A stretch of 64,000 bases of DNA from Parus major. Lineage: Eukaryota; Chordata; Aves; Passeriformes; Paridae. The stretch's first letter is position 1. Every line of letters starts with the position of its first letter. The notes under the pieces are model-generated. The model was not told where the DNA came from, searched no databases, and saw nothing but the letters and a program-made list of their open reading frames with translations. The position numbers were made by a program, and so were the translations under genes. Shown here piece by piece: positions 1-12,800 of the stretch. The DNA is taken from assembly GCF_001522545.3 (NCBI RefSeq), contig NC_031774.1, positions 22,849,884 to 22,913,883 on the forward strand, written 5' to 3'.

Positions 1-711
1 GGAAGTGGCTCCACTACCTACGGGGGAAAAAAATATCTTGCTGCAACTGATCTATTTCAAGAAATTCTACCTCCCTCCATCTGCTCCAGTTGCTCACTCC
101 TACTCAATTTTCAGACAATTCTGTCTTCTCCATTGTGCCAAATGCATTTGCCTGAATTTGTCTCTGAGGTCATGGTTTAATTGAGAGGATACAAACTTCC
201 ATAAGCCAGGGGAAGAAATTACAGATGGATTTTTAAAATACTTTATCCATATTGTTTACAAGCAGAGTCTAGAGCTTTTTCCAAGCTCAACAACAATAGC
301 CTTTATAACATTACATTCCAGCAGCACCGTTAAACAAAATTTCATGATTAAGCAAACTGTTTACAAAAATAATAATTACATAATTTTTCATTATTTTTTT
401 TTTCTGTTTAGATTACTGATGTTTGCAACAAATAATAGCATTATTCATCAGCTGACATGTTTCTACACATCAAGACTATAGAATTTAGAAAACCAGGCAT
501 CAGCTCTTTTTGAGCTCAGCAACAGAAAAAGCCTCATCATCCAGCTTCAGTGGGCCCCTTCTGTTTCCAGCACATCCTCTAAGCTCTAGGAAACAACAGC
601 TAATTTCTCTGCATTTCCTAACATATATCAAAGGCTGTTCTTTTGCAAAATTTCTTCAGAAGGAAAGAGGAAATACAACTTTCTCTAATCTTGGCTTACA
701 TTCATTTCCAG
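1..711 (+). other. MYBPC3 intron 2 (3' part)
   Basis: The window opens inside the intron that follows the C0 exon. The sequence is AT-rich and no exon is seen. It ends with the pyrimidine-rich acceptor at 710-711. The open frame from 510 runs through the acceptor into the real exon, but its upstream part is not coding. Confidence 0.7.
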
Positions 712-807
712 AAAAGAGTGAGACAGTCACTCCTGCAGAAGCGGTTCCAGCCCCAGCTGCCTCAGGATCACCTGCTCCACCAGCAGAAAGCAGCCAAAAC
801 ACAGAAG
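712..807 (+). CDS. MYBPC3: MYBPC3 exon 3: Pro/Ala-rich linker
   Basis: The exon begins with AA, completing a Glu codon, and reads [20 protein letters not shown] followed by a short Pro/Ala/Ser tail. It ends at a gtaata donor in phase 1. This is the flexible segment between C0 and C1. Its composition matches the chicken cardiac protein, and it is the least conserved coding part of the window. Confidence 0.93.
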
Positions 808-3800
808 GTAATAGAGAATTAACGTTGTCAGCAAGTCTGGTTTATTAGCAGAAGGGAAGAACATACACAGAAACTCCTTAGTGAGACAGAGTAGATGAAA
901 GCAGATCATAAAGAATAAGGAATCTCAGAGGCGGAAGAAATCTACTGAGATATTTTTAAATTAATTAACTAATTCTCTATATAGTTTGATGCAAAAAAAA
1001 ATCTAAATAGTAATTAAGATATTTATTTCAGTTTCATCTGCTGAGACACAACCAGAGGAACCTCTGGACCCCATTGGGCTCTTTGTGGCACGACCACAGG
1101 ATGGAGAAGTTACTGTTGGTGAGTGCAAAATGTTAGCCAGGTGAAGTTTGTAAACTCTACCTGTTGCTTGACTGTTAGCTCTCCAAGTACAGGGCGACAG
1201 CAGTGATATAACAGGTAAACATTATTCATAATCTTACTTTAATCTACTTCTCCTAAAAGGTGGAAACATTACATTCACTGCCAAAGTTGCTGGTGAGAGC
1301 CTGCTGAAGAAGCCATCAGTGAAATGGTTCAAAGGAAAGTGGATGGACCTGGGAAGCAAAGTGGGGCAACATCTCCAGCTACATGACAATTATGATCGAA
1401 ATACCAAGGTACAATTGGCAGAATAGGGTTCTCAGTCTTCTAGATACTAATCTTTAATCTGAGGGATATATAAACTAAAATAGGAATGTTTTGATGTTAG
1501 GGCACCCAAAGCAACACACAAGGCTATACTTATCCATAGAGACAAGCTCTACACATGGACTCTTTATCTATGGTGAAATGAGAAAACATCTGGAGGACTG
1601 GGGGAGTAGTTTTGCACTTACTGCAGGATTCCCTTCATCTTCCTCCCAAGAAATTTGGCATATTTAAGAGAAAACAATAATCAGACAGCTGTTTAAGCAT
1701 AGTTTGGTTTTAATAGATCAATTGTTCTGCTATTAGTGCTGGAATTTATTGCTCTCTTGGATTGTCTAGACTGCTTTAAGTAGCTGAGTAAGACCCATTT
1801 TTTAGCACAAATTTGTCCAAAGGTACACGAGCAGGAACACAAGACTCTGTACCACGACTTTGTATCCTCTGTGGTATATGAACCACTACCACCCTCTCCT
1901 GGATGGAGCTGGACAGACTCTCTCACATTAGCCACTCCTTTTGCTGAATCTTGGCATGTTCTGCACATGCTCTGGGCAGAGGCTAGAACTCTATAGTGAA
2001 AGCTTGATTCCTGTTTCCAATGCACATGCAATTAATGTATGTACATTAGTGTATGTCCCAGCACAGTTTGCTGATGTAACATTGTATCCTCAGGAATACC
2101 TGTACTGACAGCACCCTTCAGCTGTTTCTACTGAATTGGGGATAATGGGTAATTTTTTGTTGCAGCAGCGAGTTGGGCGGCCAGGAGGTTCTTAGTTCTA
2201 AAAGATCACAAAGACATAGCTCATCCCTTGTCTGCTTCTCTCCATGTAATTCCCCTCTCTCTGTGTTTCACCATTCCATTTTCTAATTTAATGATTGTGT
2301 CATTGGTGTCTGTTCTAGGTTTACACCTTTGAAATGGAAATCATAGAAGCAAATATGACTTTTGCAGGAGGGTACAGATGTGAGGTGTCTACCAAGGACA
2401 AGTTTGATAGCTCTAATTTCAACCTGACAGTCAATGGTAAGGTGAATTCCTCCCATCTATTTTTTTTTTTTTTAATCGTCCTGCCCCTGTATTTTTTTTC
2501 CTGCCCACCAGCAATTCTTTCTGGTACATAATGGTTACTAGGTAAGCACAGACCTGAGGCATAGACCTGAAGATCTAGAGGTACACCTAGAGAGGCCCAC
2601 AGAGGAGAAGAATGGGATTGAGATATTAAAAGTATCACTTGGTCATCACTCTAGTCAGAACTGTGATGTTCTTAAAGAAAGCACAGACAAAGATGCAAAA
2701 CTTCCCACCTTTTTTCTGGCTTTATTCTGGTTTCATTCATTCATTCATGATGTTTAATTCCACTAGAATAGAAGTTCATTCTTATTCTGGAAAAAGTTCT
2801 GTACTAAAAATGGATATTTGAAAAAAACAAATTTAGACATGTGGCACTATTGTCAATTCTTTTTTCCTTCCTATATAAATAAATTCAACTTTTATGGAAG
2901 CACCTTGTGAGACAAAATTGCTTTAAGAGAAGATGACTCAATTTACCTAATGCATGGTGCCACCCTCACAAGTGCTATACTGAAAAGTTTATAGAAACTG
3001 AAAAAGAAGTATATTTTAACATCAATTTGCCTCGAGTGTGGAAAAGTTTAAGTAAAACAGTATAAGCATGGACTGCCTGAAAGAGCTGAATGTTTGGACC
3101 ATTTCCTGTTTCAGCAATTCTGTTCAAGGGGCTGCAACATAAACTTGTGTCCAGCTACCAGTGAACCTAATGCAAAGAAAAAAGTTTATTAAGTTACTTG
3201 ACCAGCAGTGTTAATTTTGGAGTTTCACTAGCTAGGACTCAAGACTTTGGAGCAGCAAGAACAGTTTTTCTCCCAGCAGCAGCAGCATGGCAATTTATAC
3301 CAACAGTGTAATCAATTCTCTCTGTACAACATCCTCAAGTAACTTTCTGTACCTCTCTTCATAGTGCCAGGAATTTATCTCTGCTGTCAGAGGATAGATA
3401 ATAATTTATTATTAATAATAGTATTCAGTTGATGTCCAGTCATATTCTCATTAGGGTTTAAATACTCTGTAAAGACACTAAAATTAAATTAAATTAAAAT
3501 TTTGCAGCAGGATAATTGACAAGCAAGAGATAAGAGAGCCCATCAGGCTCCAGGTTATTATGAAACATGAGACAGAAATAAGTTATCCAAAAGACTAGAT
3601 GTTGAAAGCTAATTAGTGAAGGCTGCATGTTTAAAGATGATGTGTTAATCTTTCAATATGCAATTAATCACAATTTACAATATAAGAATTTATTTCTAAA
3701 AATGTCTGCAAAGGAAAACTTTAGAAATAGCAGCATGTTTTTGCATTTTTTTTTATTTTCTCTCCTATTTTTCTTCATTACATTTTGTCACATCAGAAGC

Positions 3801-6800
3801 ACCTGTAAGTGGAGACTTGGATATTCGAGCTGCCTTCCGCCGCACGTGAGTATGCACAGCACAAACCTGCCTAGATCAGGTTACCATGATCACATTGCCA
3901 TGTGATTCCATTCACATGGAATTCATTACTTTCCCAGATAAAACTAGCTACAGGCAAAGCTGTTGTACCAAGAAACACAAAGATACAGATGTCTACTAAG
4001 AATATATTTCTACTATTAAAAAATACTATACAACTCCTGAAAATTACCTAAGAGAGTTTGGGCTTTGTAATAATCATGCTTGCCTTCAATCAGGCAATCA
4101 ATAATGTGTGTAATTGTAACAAGAACTTCAGCACCTTTTTTTCCAGGCATGTAAAGAGCACTCCAGATACAGACAATAGAGATGAAAAAAAAAAATACAC
4201 TGTGATGCTGGTCTTGATTTTGTCTGGCTTGAGGAATTTCATCTACTTTAGAACAAACATTTGCTAAACCAGGGACTGGAGTTTGGTGTGAGCTCTGTAA
4301 GCAGCACATGAGTGATAACATTCCTGCAAGCATTTTGATTGTACCTGTTTTCATGTTCTATACCTATATTAGTTAACTGAAGACAATGACATTGTAAGTG
4401 TCTGTGTGAAAACTCAAGTATAGGTAGTCTTAGCTATTAAAGACTGGTGTTGAAAAAGCCAATCTCCCCCATCTTTAATACTTTCTGAACTGATGTGTCT
4501 CTTTATGGAATAATGCTCCCCTCTACTAGAAAAATTCAGAAAATCAGTTGGATTTTTTTACATTTTAGACATTATTAATATGTTCTCTCTTTTCCCCTCA
4601 TGTAATAATAAATAAGTTTCTATTTCAGATTTTTATGTCTTTTTTAAAAGTTACAGACCAAGATTATTCTGACAACTATTTCTCTAGAGAGCACAAATTT
4701 TCTGTGGCAACTCTGAGTATTTCTCTATAAGTCCTGTTTTTATATGAGACTTTTTCTAACATTTATCAGAAAGAATTAAACAAGGCTAGCAGAATTTGGC
4801 TGCAGTTAAGTCCATCTGTAGGTAGCTGACCAGCCTCACTGTAAGTAGTGGCCACTCAGTGCATAACTGCATCGTTATTTCACCACAATGAAAGGAGTTT
4901 CAACAGCTTCTCTTCATGTTGGCACAAGTAAAAGAATTCCAAATCAGTTTGAAGGGAGTGCTGTGTGAGCAGCTTCAGGGTGTTCAGATCATCGGTTTCT
5001 CCTGTAAGAATGAAACCAGATTTTGAACTGAACTGTTTAAATCTGAAGTTTTGTCTTTGATACTGTCACTCAGGAGCCTAGCAGGAGGGGGGAGACGGAT
5101 GACTTCAGCCTTTCTCAGGTAGTCACTGACTGTGTCAGCAGACAAATTTAAGTCTTACAATGAACTGTCTCTCTCTGCTTAGGAAAAGAAAAAAACAAAC
5201 CCACCAGATTAAGCTGTGGCTTAAGTTCCAAATAAATCACTGCTTATAATGTGTAGTATTTACATGAGATTAATACATATAAATAAGAAGTAATGTAAGA
5301 CAAATAAAGACAAATTAAAAAGGTAAAACATAAGTATATAAAAGGATAGATAAAAACAGATTAATAAAGAAAAGAGTTGCTTGGTAGCTCAGTGAGAGGC
5401 AGATTCATCTACAGAAAATGCATGTGTTTGGCAAGTGACATCTTCTCACCCTTGTCAGAAGACAAAAAGTAACTTTAAATTATATGCATGTCTGCTCTCT
5501 CTGTTTTGAATGTTTTCCTCTCTACTGAGCACATTAAAACTAAAATTGCTGTTGCTCACAGAAATGTACCAACACAAATGAAAATCTGTTGTTTCCTGGC
5601 ACACTCCTGATCATATTATCATTAAATTTTTCGCTCTATGCCTTTTGCTTCTAATGTTTTCTACTATAGCAAAAAGAGGAGTTCTGAGATTGAACTTAAC
5701 TATATGCATGTTAAAGCAATTATTAGTCTCATTCTTCAAAAAAGCTAAACCTTGATTGCTAGTCTTTCCTGAAACTTGAACTACCACTTGTGAAACAAAA
5801 AGGTGAATAGTTATTCCCCAGCTGTAGACCTGATTTACTGAATATTTGATCACAGGAAATCCTTTCCAAATTTGGGATTATAATAGTTGTTTTTATGTAC
5901 ATTTTATGCCTGCAAATATGTAAATTCTTGTGAAAGTAGGGCCAAAAACACACTTCCCTTTTCAAGTCTTATGTCCAGGAAATTATCCTTTTCAGTACTG
6001 TACTATTCTGAAAGCAATCAAAGATGTTAAACCTGTAATTTCTTAAAGAAAAGATCTCTTCTCACAACATATTTCAAATTAAACAGACTCTAAATTGTTA
6101 TTTAACCTTATAATGTCCAACAGTACAAGAAACTTGGCACTTGTTTCTGTTTCTTTTTTGAACAGTAGTGTTAAAATACCCATAATTTTTCTTTTGAGTC
6201 TGTTTTCTTCCTCCTTGTTCCTGCAATGCCAAGTTTTCCCAACACTCTTACATTCTATAGACAGACTGATTTTTCCTGAAGCAACTCAGACTGTGTGTTG
6301 ACAGAGGCAGCATTATGGTCTACAGCTACCACCAGTACAACTGGAAAGAAAAAATTCTGCTTACAAAACCATAATTAAATGTAAGATGCTGCTTCTGGAA
6401 GAATATGAATGCTGTGAAATGGAATCACCCAATTCTTGCACTCAAGACAACAGAGATGTTAAAGCTCACCATTGATGATAGTAGACTTGCTGAGATGAAG
6501 AAAATATATTTGGGTGTCCTAAATCCTGTCTGAATGCAAAGATGACCTTTTTTAAGGAATTAAATCTAAAGAAGTGGTTGTAGAGACTTTATGCTGTTTT
6601 CAGAGTAGGTCAGTATTACAAATGTTTAGAAGCACAGCTAAAACCCACTGGATTCAGAACACCAAAAATAACATTGTGCATCCCATCTGAGCTCACCATA
6701 TGTAATAGGCAGAACTGCACATCAAAAAACTCCTGCCTGGTGCTTCTTCTTTTCACAGACCAACTCATCACAGCATTGCTTGTCATGATGCTTGTTGAAC

Positions 6801-9800
6801 AAATGCATACTGAACCTCATCTCAGGCTGAAAACCAAATCACAGAATTCTTCCTTCAACTCTCCCAAGCACCAATGATGTGACACTTTTTTTTCAGTGTA
6901 ATGAATTCTGGTGTCACAAAGACCCTCAAGAAACAATTACAGCTGGGATAATACTAGGGGGAAAATGGTAATTTTAGATTGTGAGGCATTCCACAGAACT
7001 CTTGATTAAATACTGCCCCAACTGCAAACAATATCTACACTCCTGAAAGACAGAATAAAGAGGGAAGCTCCTGCAACACCTCTAGGATAATAAATACATT
7101 CCAAATCAATATGATGACCAAATTAATACCCTGTACAACTTCATGCACAATCAGCACATTTTGTTACATGTATTTTTTAAACCTATATGCAAATGAATAT
7201 GAACACAGAGCCTAATTAAGTCACCTTCTGTGACAATGCACATTCTAATTCATTATAAACTCATCTACTGCTCCCCTACAAAAATATGTCATCTATATAA
7301 TGTTACATTCTCACAAGCTATTCCCACTTCCTTCTGAAACTAATTATGGCTTTCTATCACTATACAGTACCGAGGGACATGATGATGGGGCAGAGTTTAA
7401 TTTCAGCTCCCTACTGAAAAAAAGGTGAGTAAAAATCCATAGATTTAGAGAAAAAAGGCTTCTGTTGAACAGCTCTGAAATACCAGAACTGGAGTAAGTG
7501 AAAGTTTCATAAACTCAGAGTCCTTCTCACTTTCCTAAAGCAGCTCTAAATGGAAAAATCATGACAGGTAATTGTGGCTACTTCTTGAAATGCACAACAT
7601 TTGCTGCATTTCTAATAGGCTTATACTGGAGAAAAAAAAAAAAGAAAAGAAAAGAAAAAAAGACAAAAAGGGCCTGGACTGAGGTAATTACATGCTTCCA
7701 GGAGCCCTTTCCATGTGGAATTAAAATATCTATTTATAATGCTGTCTTACTAAGAACCAGAGAGATGGGAGGACAAGCTTTTTTTATTAGATATTATTAC
7801 ACTGTTCAACTATATATTATATATTATATAGATATTCTAAATATGACAAATATATTTTACTCTTCCAATTGTTATTTCTTTCTGTTACTTTTACTTTCAC
7901 GTTTTTGCTGTAATTTCTTTTCTAATTCTTATCTCTCCTTGATGTATCTATTCTCATAACCTGTTTTCTTATGCCCTTCTCTTTTTACCAAACTCTTAAT
8001 CTGAATGCTTTGGATTCCACTGTTGCCAACAGAGAGTAAGCTTTCTATTTAACTGTATCATAAATGCATGACGGAATATAAGAACCATTTGGTTTGAAAT
8101 AATGCATGCATCTTTGTCTTCTTTACATGTAGAACATGACAAAAATTGCATGTCGTGGAAGAAAATTATTGGCTGCTAATTTCTGAGCCAGAAATTCTTT
8201 TAAACAGTTTTAAGGTTAAAGACAATTTGAAACAATCAGTGTATTTCTCTGAATGTCCTTTGGCTTTTACCATCACTTTCTTCCATATAACCAGTTCTAA
8301 AATTTCCTTGAATTTCCAGATTTTATCAATAACCTGCTGCTTTGTATTCCTGTTGTCATAGTATTTAGAATCAGAAAAATCTGCAAAATATAATTGCACA
8401 ATTTCATAATATTGTTGCCTATCAAATAGGTGATGAAGTTTTGCTTGCTTCTTTCTGTTCACTGACCCTGGCCACTCACTGTCTTTCCAGCATCTGAAAC
8501 TCCTATAAAAACCTGTCACTTAGCTTCCTGTTTTGCAAATCTAAACTTTATTAGTTTAAGCTTTCACAATCAACTTCTTAGATGAGTGTTTTTGTGAATC
8601 TGTGTTCAGTGTCTGCCCAGGTAGGTAAATCACTATTTATAAAAAGTGTTTTATCCTCACAAAGAGTCCAGGATCATGCAGACATATGGGGTAACCTTCT
8701 ACAGAAGCCAATAAAGCCATAATAGCTTCAGGTTAACTCACCCAAACTTCAGTGGGGCAAACACGGCCACGTTCTGCACAAACCCCTGTGTTACACTCAG
8801 TGCAGGGCATCTGTCTATAGATGATTCCTGGCTCTGCAGCAACACCAAAAGCAGAACACTTCAGGGGGACAGACAGATGAGACAGAAAAGACACCTATCT
8901 ATATTCTATAGCTGATACACTTATCTATTGATACACTTAAATATATATTCTATACAGATACACCTATCAATTTCTATAGCTGACATTGATATCCGAGTTT
9001 CTTGTTTCAGCATGAACCCAAATTGTTGTAAACAGGCTCTAGTTTCCATGGAAAATGTAAGGCATAAAGCAATTGCTTATCTTCTTTATAAAATTTTAAA
9101 TAAATGAGAACCAGCATGAAAATATTTGAATAATTTCATACAGAGTCTCCAGCTGGAATGAGGTGCTGAGTTCTATGAGCCCCTCTCTTTGTGCCTTTCC
9201 CTTTTGCTCTCATAATTAGCTTTGAGCAATGATCAAACTCAAAAAAACAGTAGAAATCTTCAGTATTTACAGAAATGTTAAATTTATTGACTTAACTATT
9301 CATTATTTGTTAGGCTAGAAATGTAATCTATTAAAAGATGCTTATAAATTTCACTGCATTTTAACAGTGTTTCTCGCATTTCTTGACTTACAAATCTCTG
9401 CCTAGTGAATTTAAGAACGTAAATTCATTGCCCTAGTTGTTTTTCACAGCCAGTTCAGAAGTCATTTGTGGACTCTTCAGGCTTTGCACACCTCAGGTTG
9501 AACCACTTATATTAATGAGAACAGATAGGTATAAAATCTCATAATGGAATGAAATAATTCTTCATTAAAATAGAACAGGAAAAGGGATCTCATGCTGGGG
9601 AACTCTCAAGAACTATGCAGATTCAAACAGAATTGAGAATTATTCTTTTACCATTTCTGCTCCATTACACCATTTTACAAGTGTCCCTCGATCCACAGGT
9701 AATGATCATTCTATAATAAATAGCTTCACTATAATAAAGAGCTTCATTTAACACTGTATCTCCTATCACTGTAATTTAATTAACTGGTGTTGACATACAG

Positions 9801-12800
9801 ATGTCATGGGCCAAGGAGAGGTCATTGGGAAGAGGAAGGGAACAGCTGTCACAGGACTATTAAATGGGATAGAGAGCAGAGACCTTGAAGGAGGTGACAG
9901 CTGACAGAGTCCAATCAGTTGACAGTAACTGGATAGGAAGGAACCATTTCTGGGATGTACAAAACTATTTTTAACCCCTCCACATATGTTTAAAACATAT
10001 CAGCTGCATATTCCATTTACAGCAGGTTCACTGAGCTGCATCTTGATGCCCCCAAGTGCATAGCTAACCTATGAGGTGATCTCTGTGAATAAGGATCCCC
10101 AGCATCAGGGAGAAGAACAGAGGAGTGGGAGAAGTCTCATGAGTCCAAGTGCTCTATTGCTTTTCATGCACTGCTCAGCTCCTGTTGGTAGTGGAGGAGT
10201 ACAGCTTCTCTGTGCAAACTCTGTGTCTTTCTGGGATCAAAGAGAATGTTTTAACAAATGCAAAATAGTGAAAAGGAGTACTGGGATAGGGAAAACTTTG
10301 CTCAAGGGCAGACACATTTTTATCTTTTCATTTTCAGAACTTAGTTAAACAGAAATTACAACCTCTAGCCTTTAGTCCCATTTTGCATGAAACTCAAAAG
10401 CCTTTTCTTTCAATTAAAAAAAAATAAATTAGCATTTCCAAGGAAGAGACTATATCCTTTCTTATGTCCAAATTTCTTATATTGCATACACCAGAACGGT
10501 ATTGCAAGATAGAACAATGGGATGACACTGAGTAATGGAAGAGCTAAAAGAAAAACTAGGGAAGTCTGCTCAATAGTGAGAGATATTTGAGTCTTTTGGA
10601 ACTCCTTTGAAATGGGAAGATTTTTTTCATTATATACTTAAAAGTAACTCACACAAAATATTTTTTGAAATCTCCATGAATAGTCCTACCTATAAATTTT
10701 CAGATATAGAGTGTGTAAATACAGACAAGCCTATAAGTAGGCAGATAGAGAAACTGCCAATATTTATATAATGTCTTAAGGAAGATGATAATATCTGAAT
10801 CTCTTAAGTCTTACTTATTTCCTATGATTTTATTTTTTTAAGATATGGCTTCTCCACAGAAGTTTGATTGTACTCGTACAAAGAATTAAATACATATTAA
10901 AAGTATTATATGCTCTTAGATTTATATAGCACTTAGTATTTATGTATCTATTTTAATATACATGTATTTAGAAATATTTGAAAGTCACTCCTTGATATGA
11001 TCAGGTCAACAAGCCCCAGAACTACTTATGTCAAAAAAAATCTTGATCTATGTGGCAAATCTGTTCTGTTTTCCTGTCTCCTGCTAAGCAAAACTGAAAA
11101 CTGTTTGCATCAGCCTCAAACTAAACGATAGGTATTTAGAAGAAGAGCCCTGATAAAATTTGTGTGTGATGTTGAGATGCAGTGTTATGGCAAAGCAAAC
11201 ACCCAGTACACTGCTCTTACTGTAGGCACTCCAAAATTCAGCTCCTCCTATCAGTTCAGTGAGTGCTAGAGAGGGCTTTGGGCTTAATGAGTGCTAAGCC
11301 ACTTGGAAGATATGAGATATTGCATACCATATTTCAGCTCAGTCCCACTGAGCTGAAATCCTCTGCTTTTGCTTCCTTTCTGTTCAAGAGCTACAAGGTG
11401 CTGGAAATTCCAAGCTTAGATGCAGAACTTTAATAAAAACAGCGCTCCCATTACAAGCAAGCCTTTTTTGGCAATGAAAGGAGTACCAGAAATGGTTATA
11501 TCTGCTGTCTGGACTGACTGCAGTAGTACTGTTAAGTAGTAGTAGTATTTCCCACAGACTAATTGGACTGTTATTTTCCTGCAAAAAATGGAAATATACC
11601 CAATAACATTCCACTTTTCTCTGCATCACCTGTTGTCTTCTTGCTGGGGTTTACCACTGAGCATGACTTCATTATAAGAGTGTGTTCTGCTGCACTGGAG
11701 TCTGCTTGGTCCTGGTGAAAATCAGAAACAACAGCCACAGGAAGTTCTTTCTCCTACAAATTTTTTAGTAAAAGGTTATTTCTTAAAACGTTACTTCTTC
11801 CACAATTTCTCTATTTACCAAAATGCAAACTAGGACAGGCAAAAACACCCTAATAACAGGGCAAAGTAGAGTTATTTGTTTCCCTGGAAGGCAATCAGTC
11901 ATAAGTAGGAATAAAAAGAAGTGCTCACACTTATATAAATCCCACAGTGGATCTGTACAAAGTGTGGGAGTGAGTTTGATTTCAATATGGACCAGCATTC
12001 CCCTTGAGCCCATTTCAGAACATATGCATGAGTTCCTTCATCTCCCTGCTACTGAAGCACAGGCATGTTCTGCTAAGGGTGAAGATGACATTCATGGCTC
12101 TTTTGTACTAACACATGATGCCCTTCTTCTTTCCCATTGGGATGCTGCACATTTTTCCAAATGGTTCTCTGCATTGTTCTGGAGTACAGCAGCTTCCTGC
12201 GCCCTTCAAACCGGTAAGGTTATGCCAATTTCTTTTTCTATTTATGATTTTTCAAACAAAATACGTGATGGCAGATAAAAAAGAATGCCTTTCCCAAAGC
12301 CAGACAGACAAATTTTCCCTTAGTTTTACTAAACCAAACATTAATTCTTCCATAATCACTAGTTCTTTGTTTAAAATATAAAATAACTAGTACATTGTAA
12401 ATACTGTCTTGTTTGCCACTACTCACCAGCCTCTTTATGTTTTATAGATTATTATAGACATCAATGTTCTTCACAACAGATGGTAAAAGTCTTAATAATT
12501 TGTGAATTATTCTTTTAAGAGAAGATAGAAAATGTCCTGAGCAGAAAAGGATATATCTCTTATTTACATAAACCAAGTGCCTTTTTTCTAAAGTTGCTGC
12601 CAGCACATGAATTCAGTTCCTTGCTTTGCCATGTTCTGTGTTTTGAGCATTGACCACGACAAGAAAATAAGTTTCTTTATGTTTCTGTTACCCATCATTA
12701 AAGGAAGTTAAAATTTATTAGTTTTGGTTGTTAGGAAGAAAAAACCTGCAGGACAGAATTCAATTGTAATCACTATATATATAAATAAAATTAAAACTGT

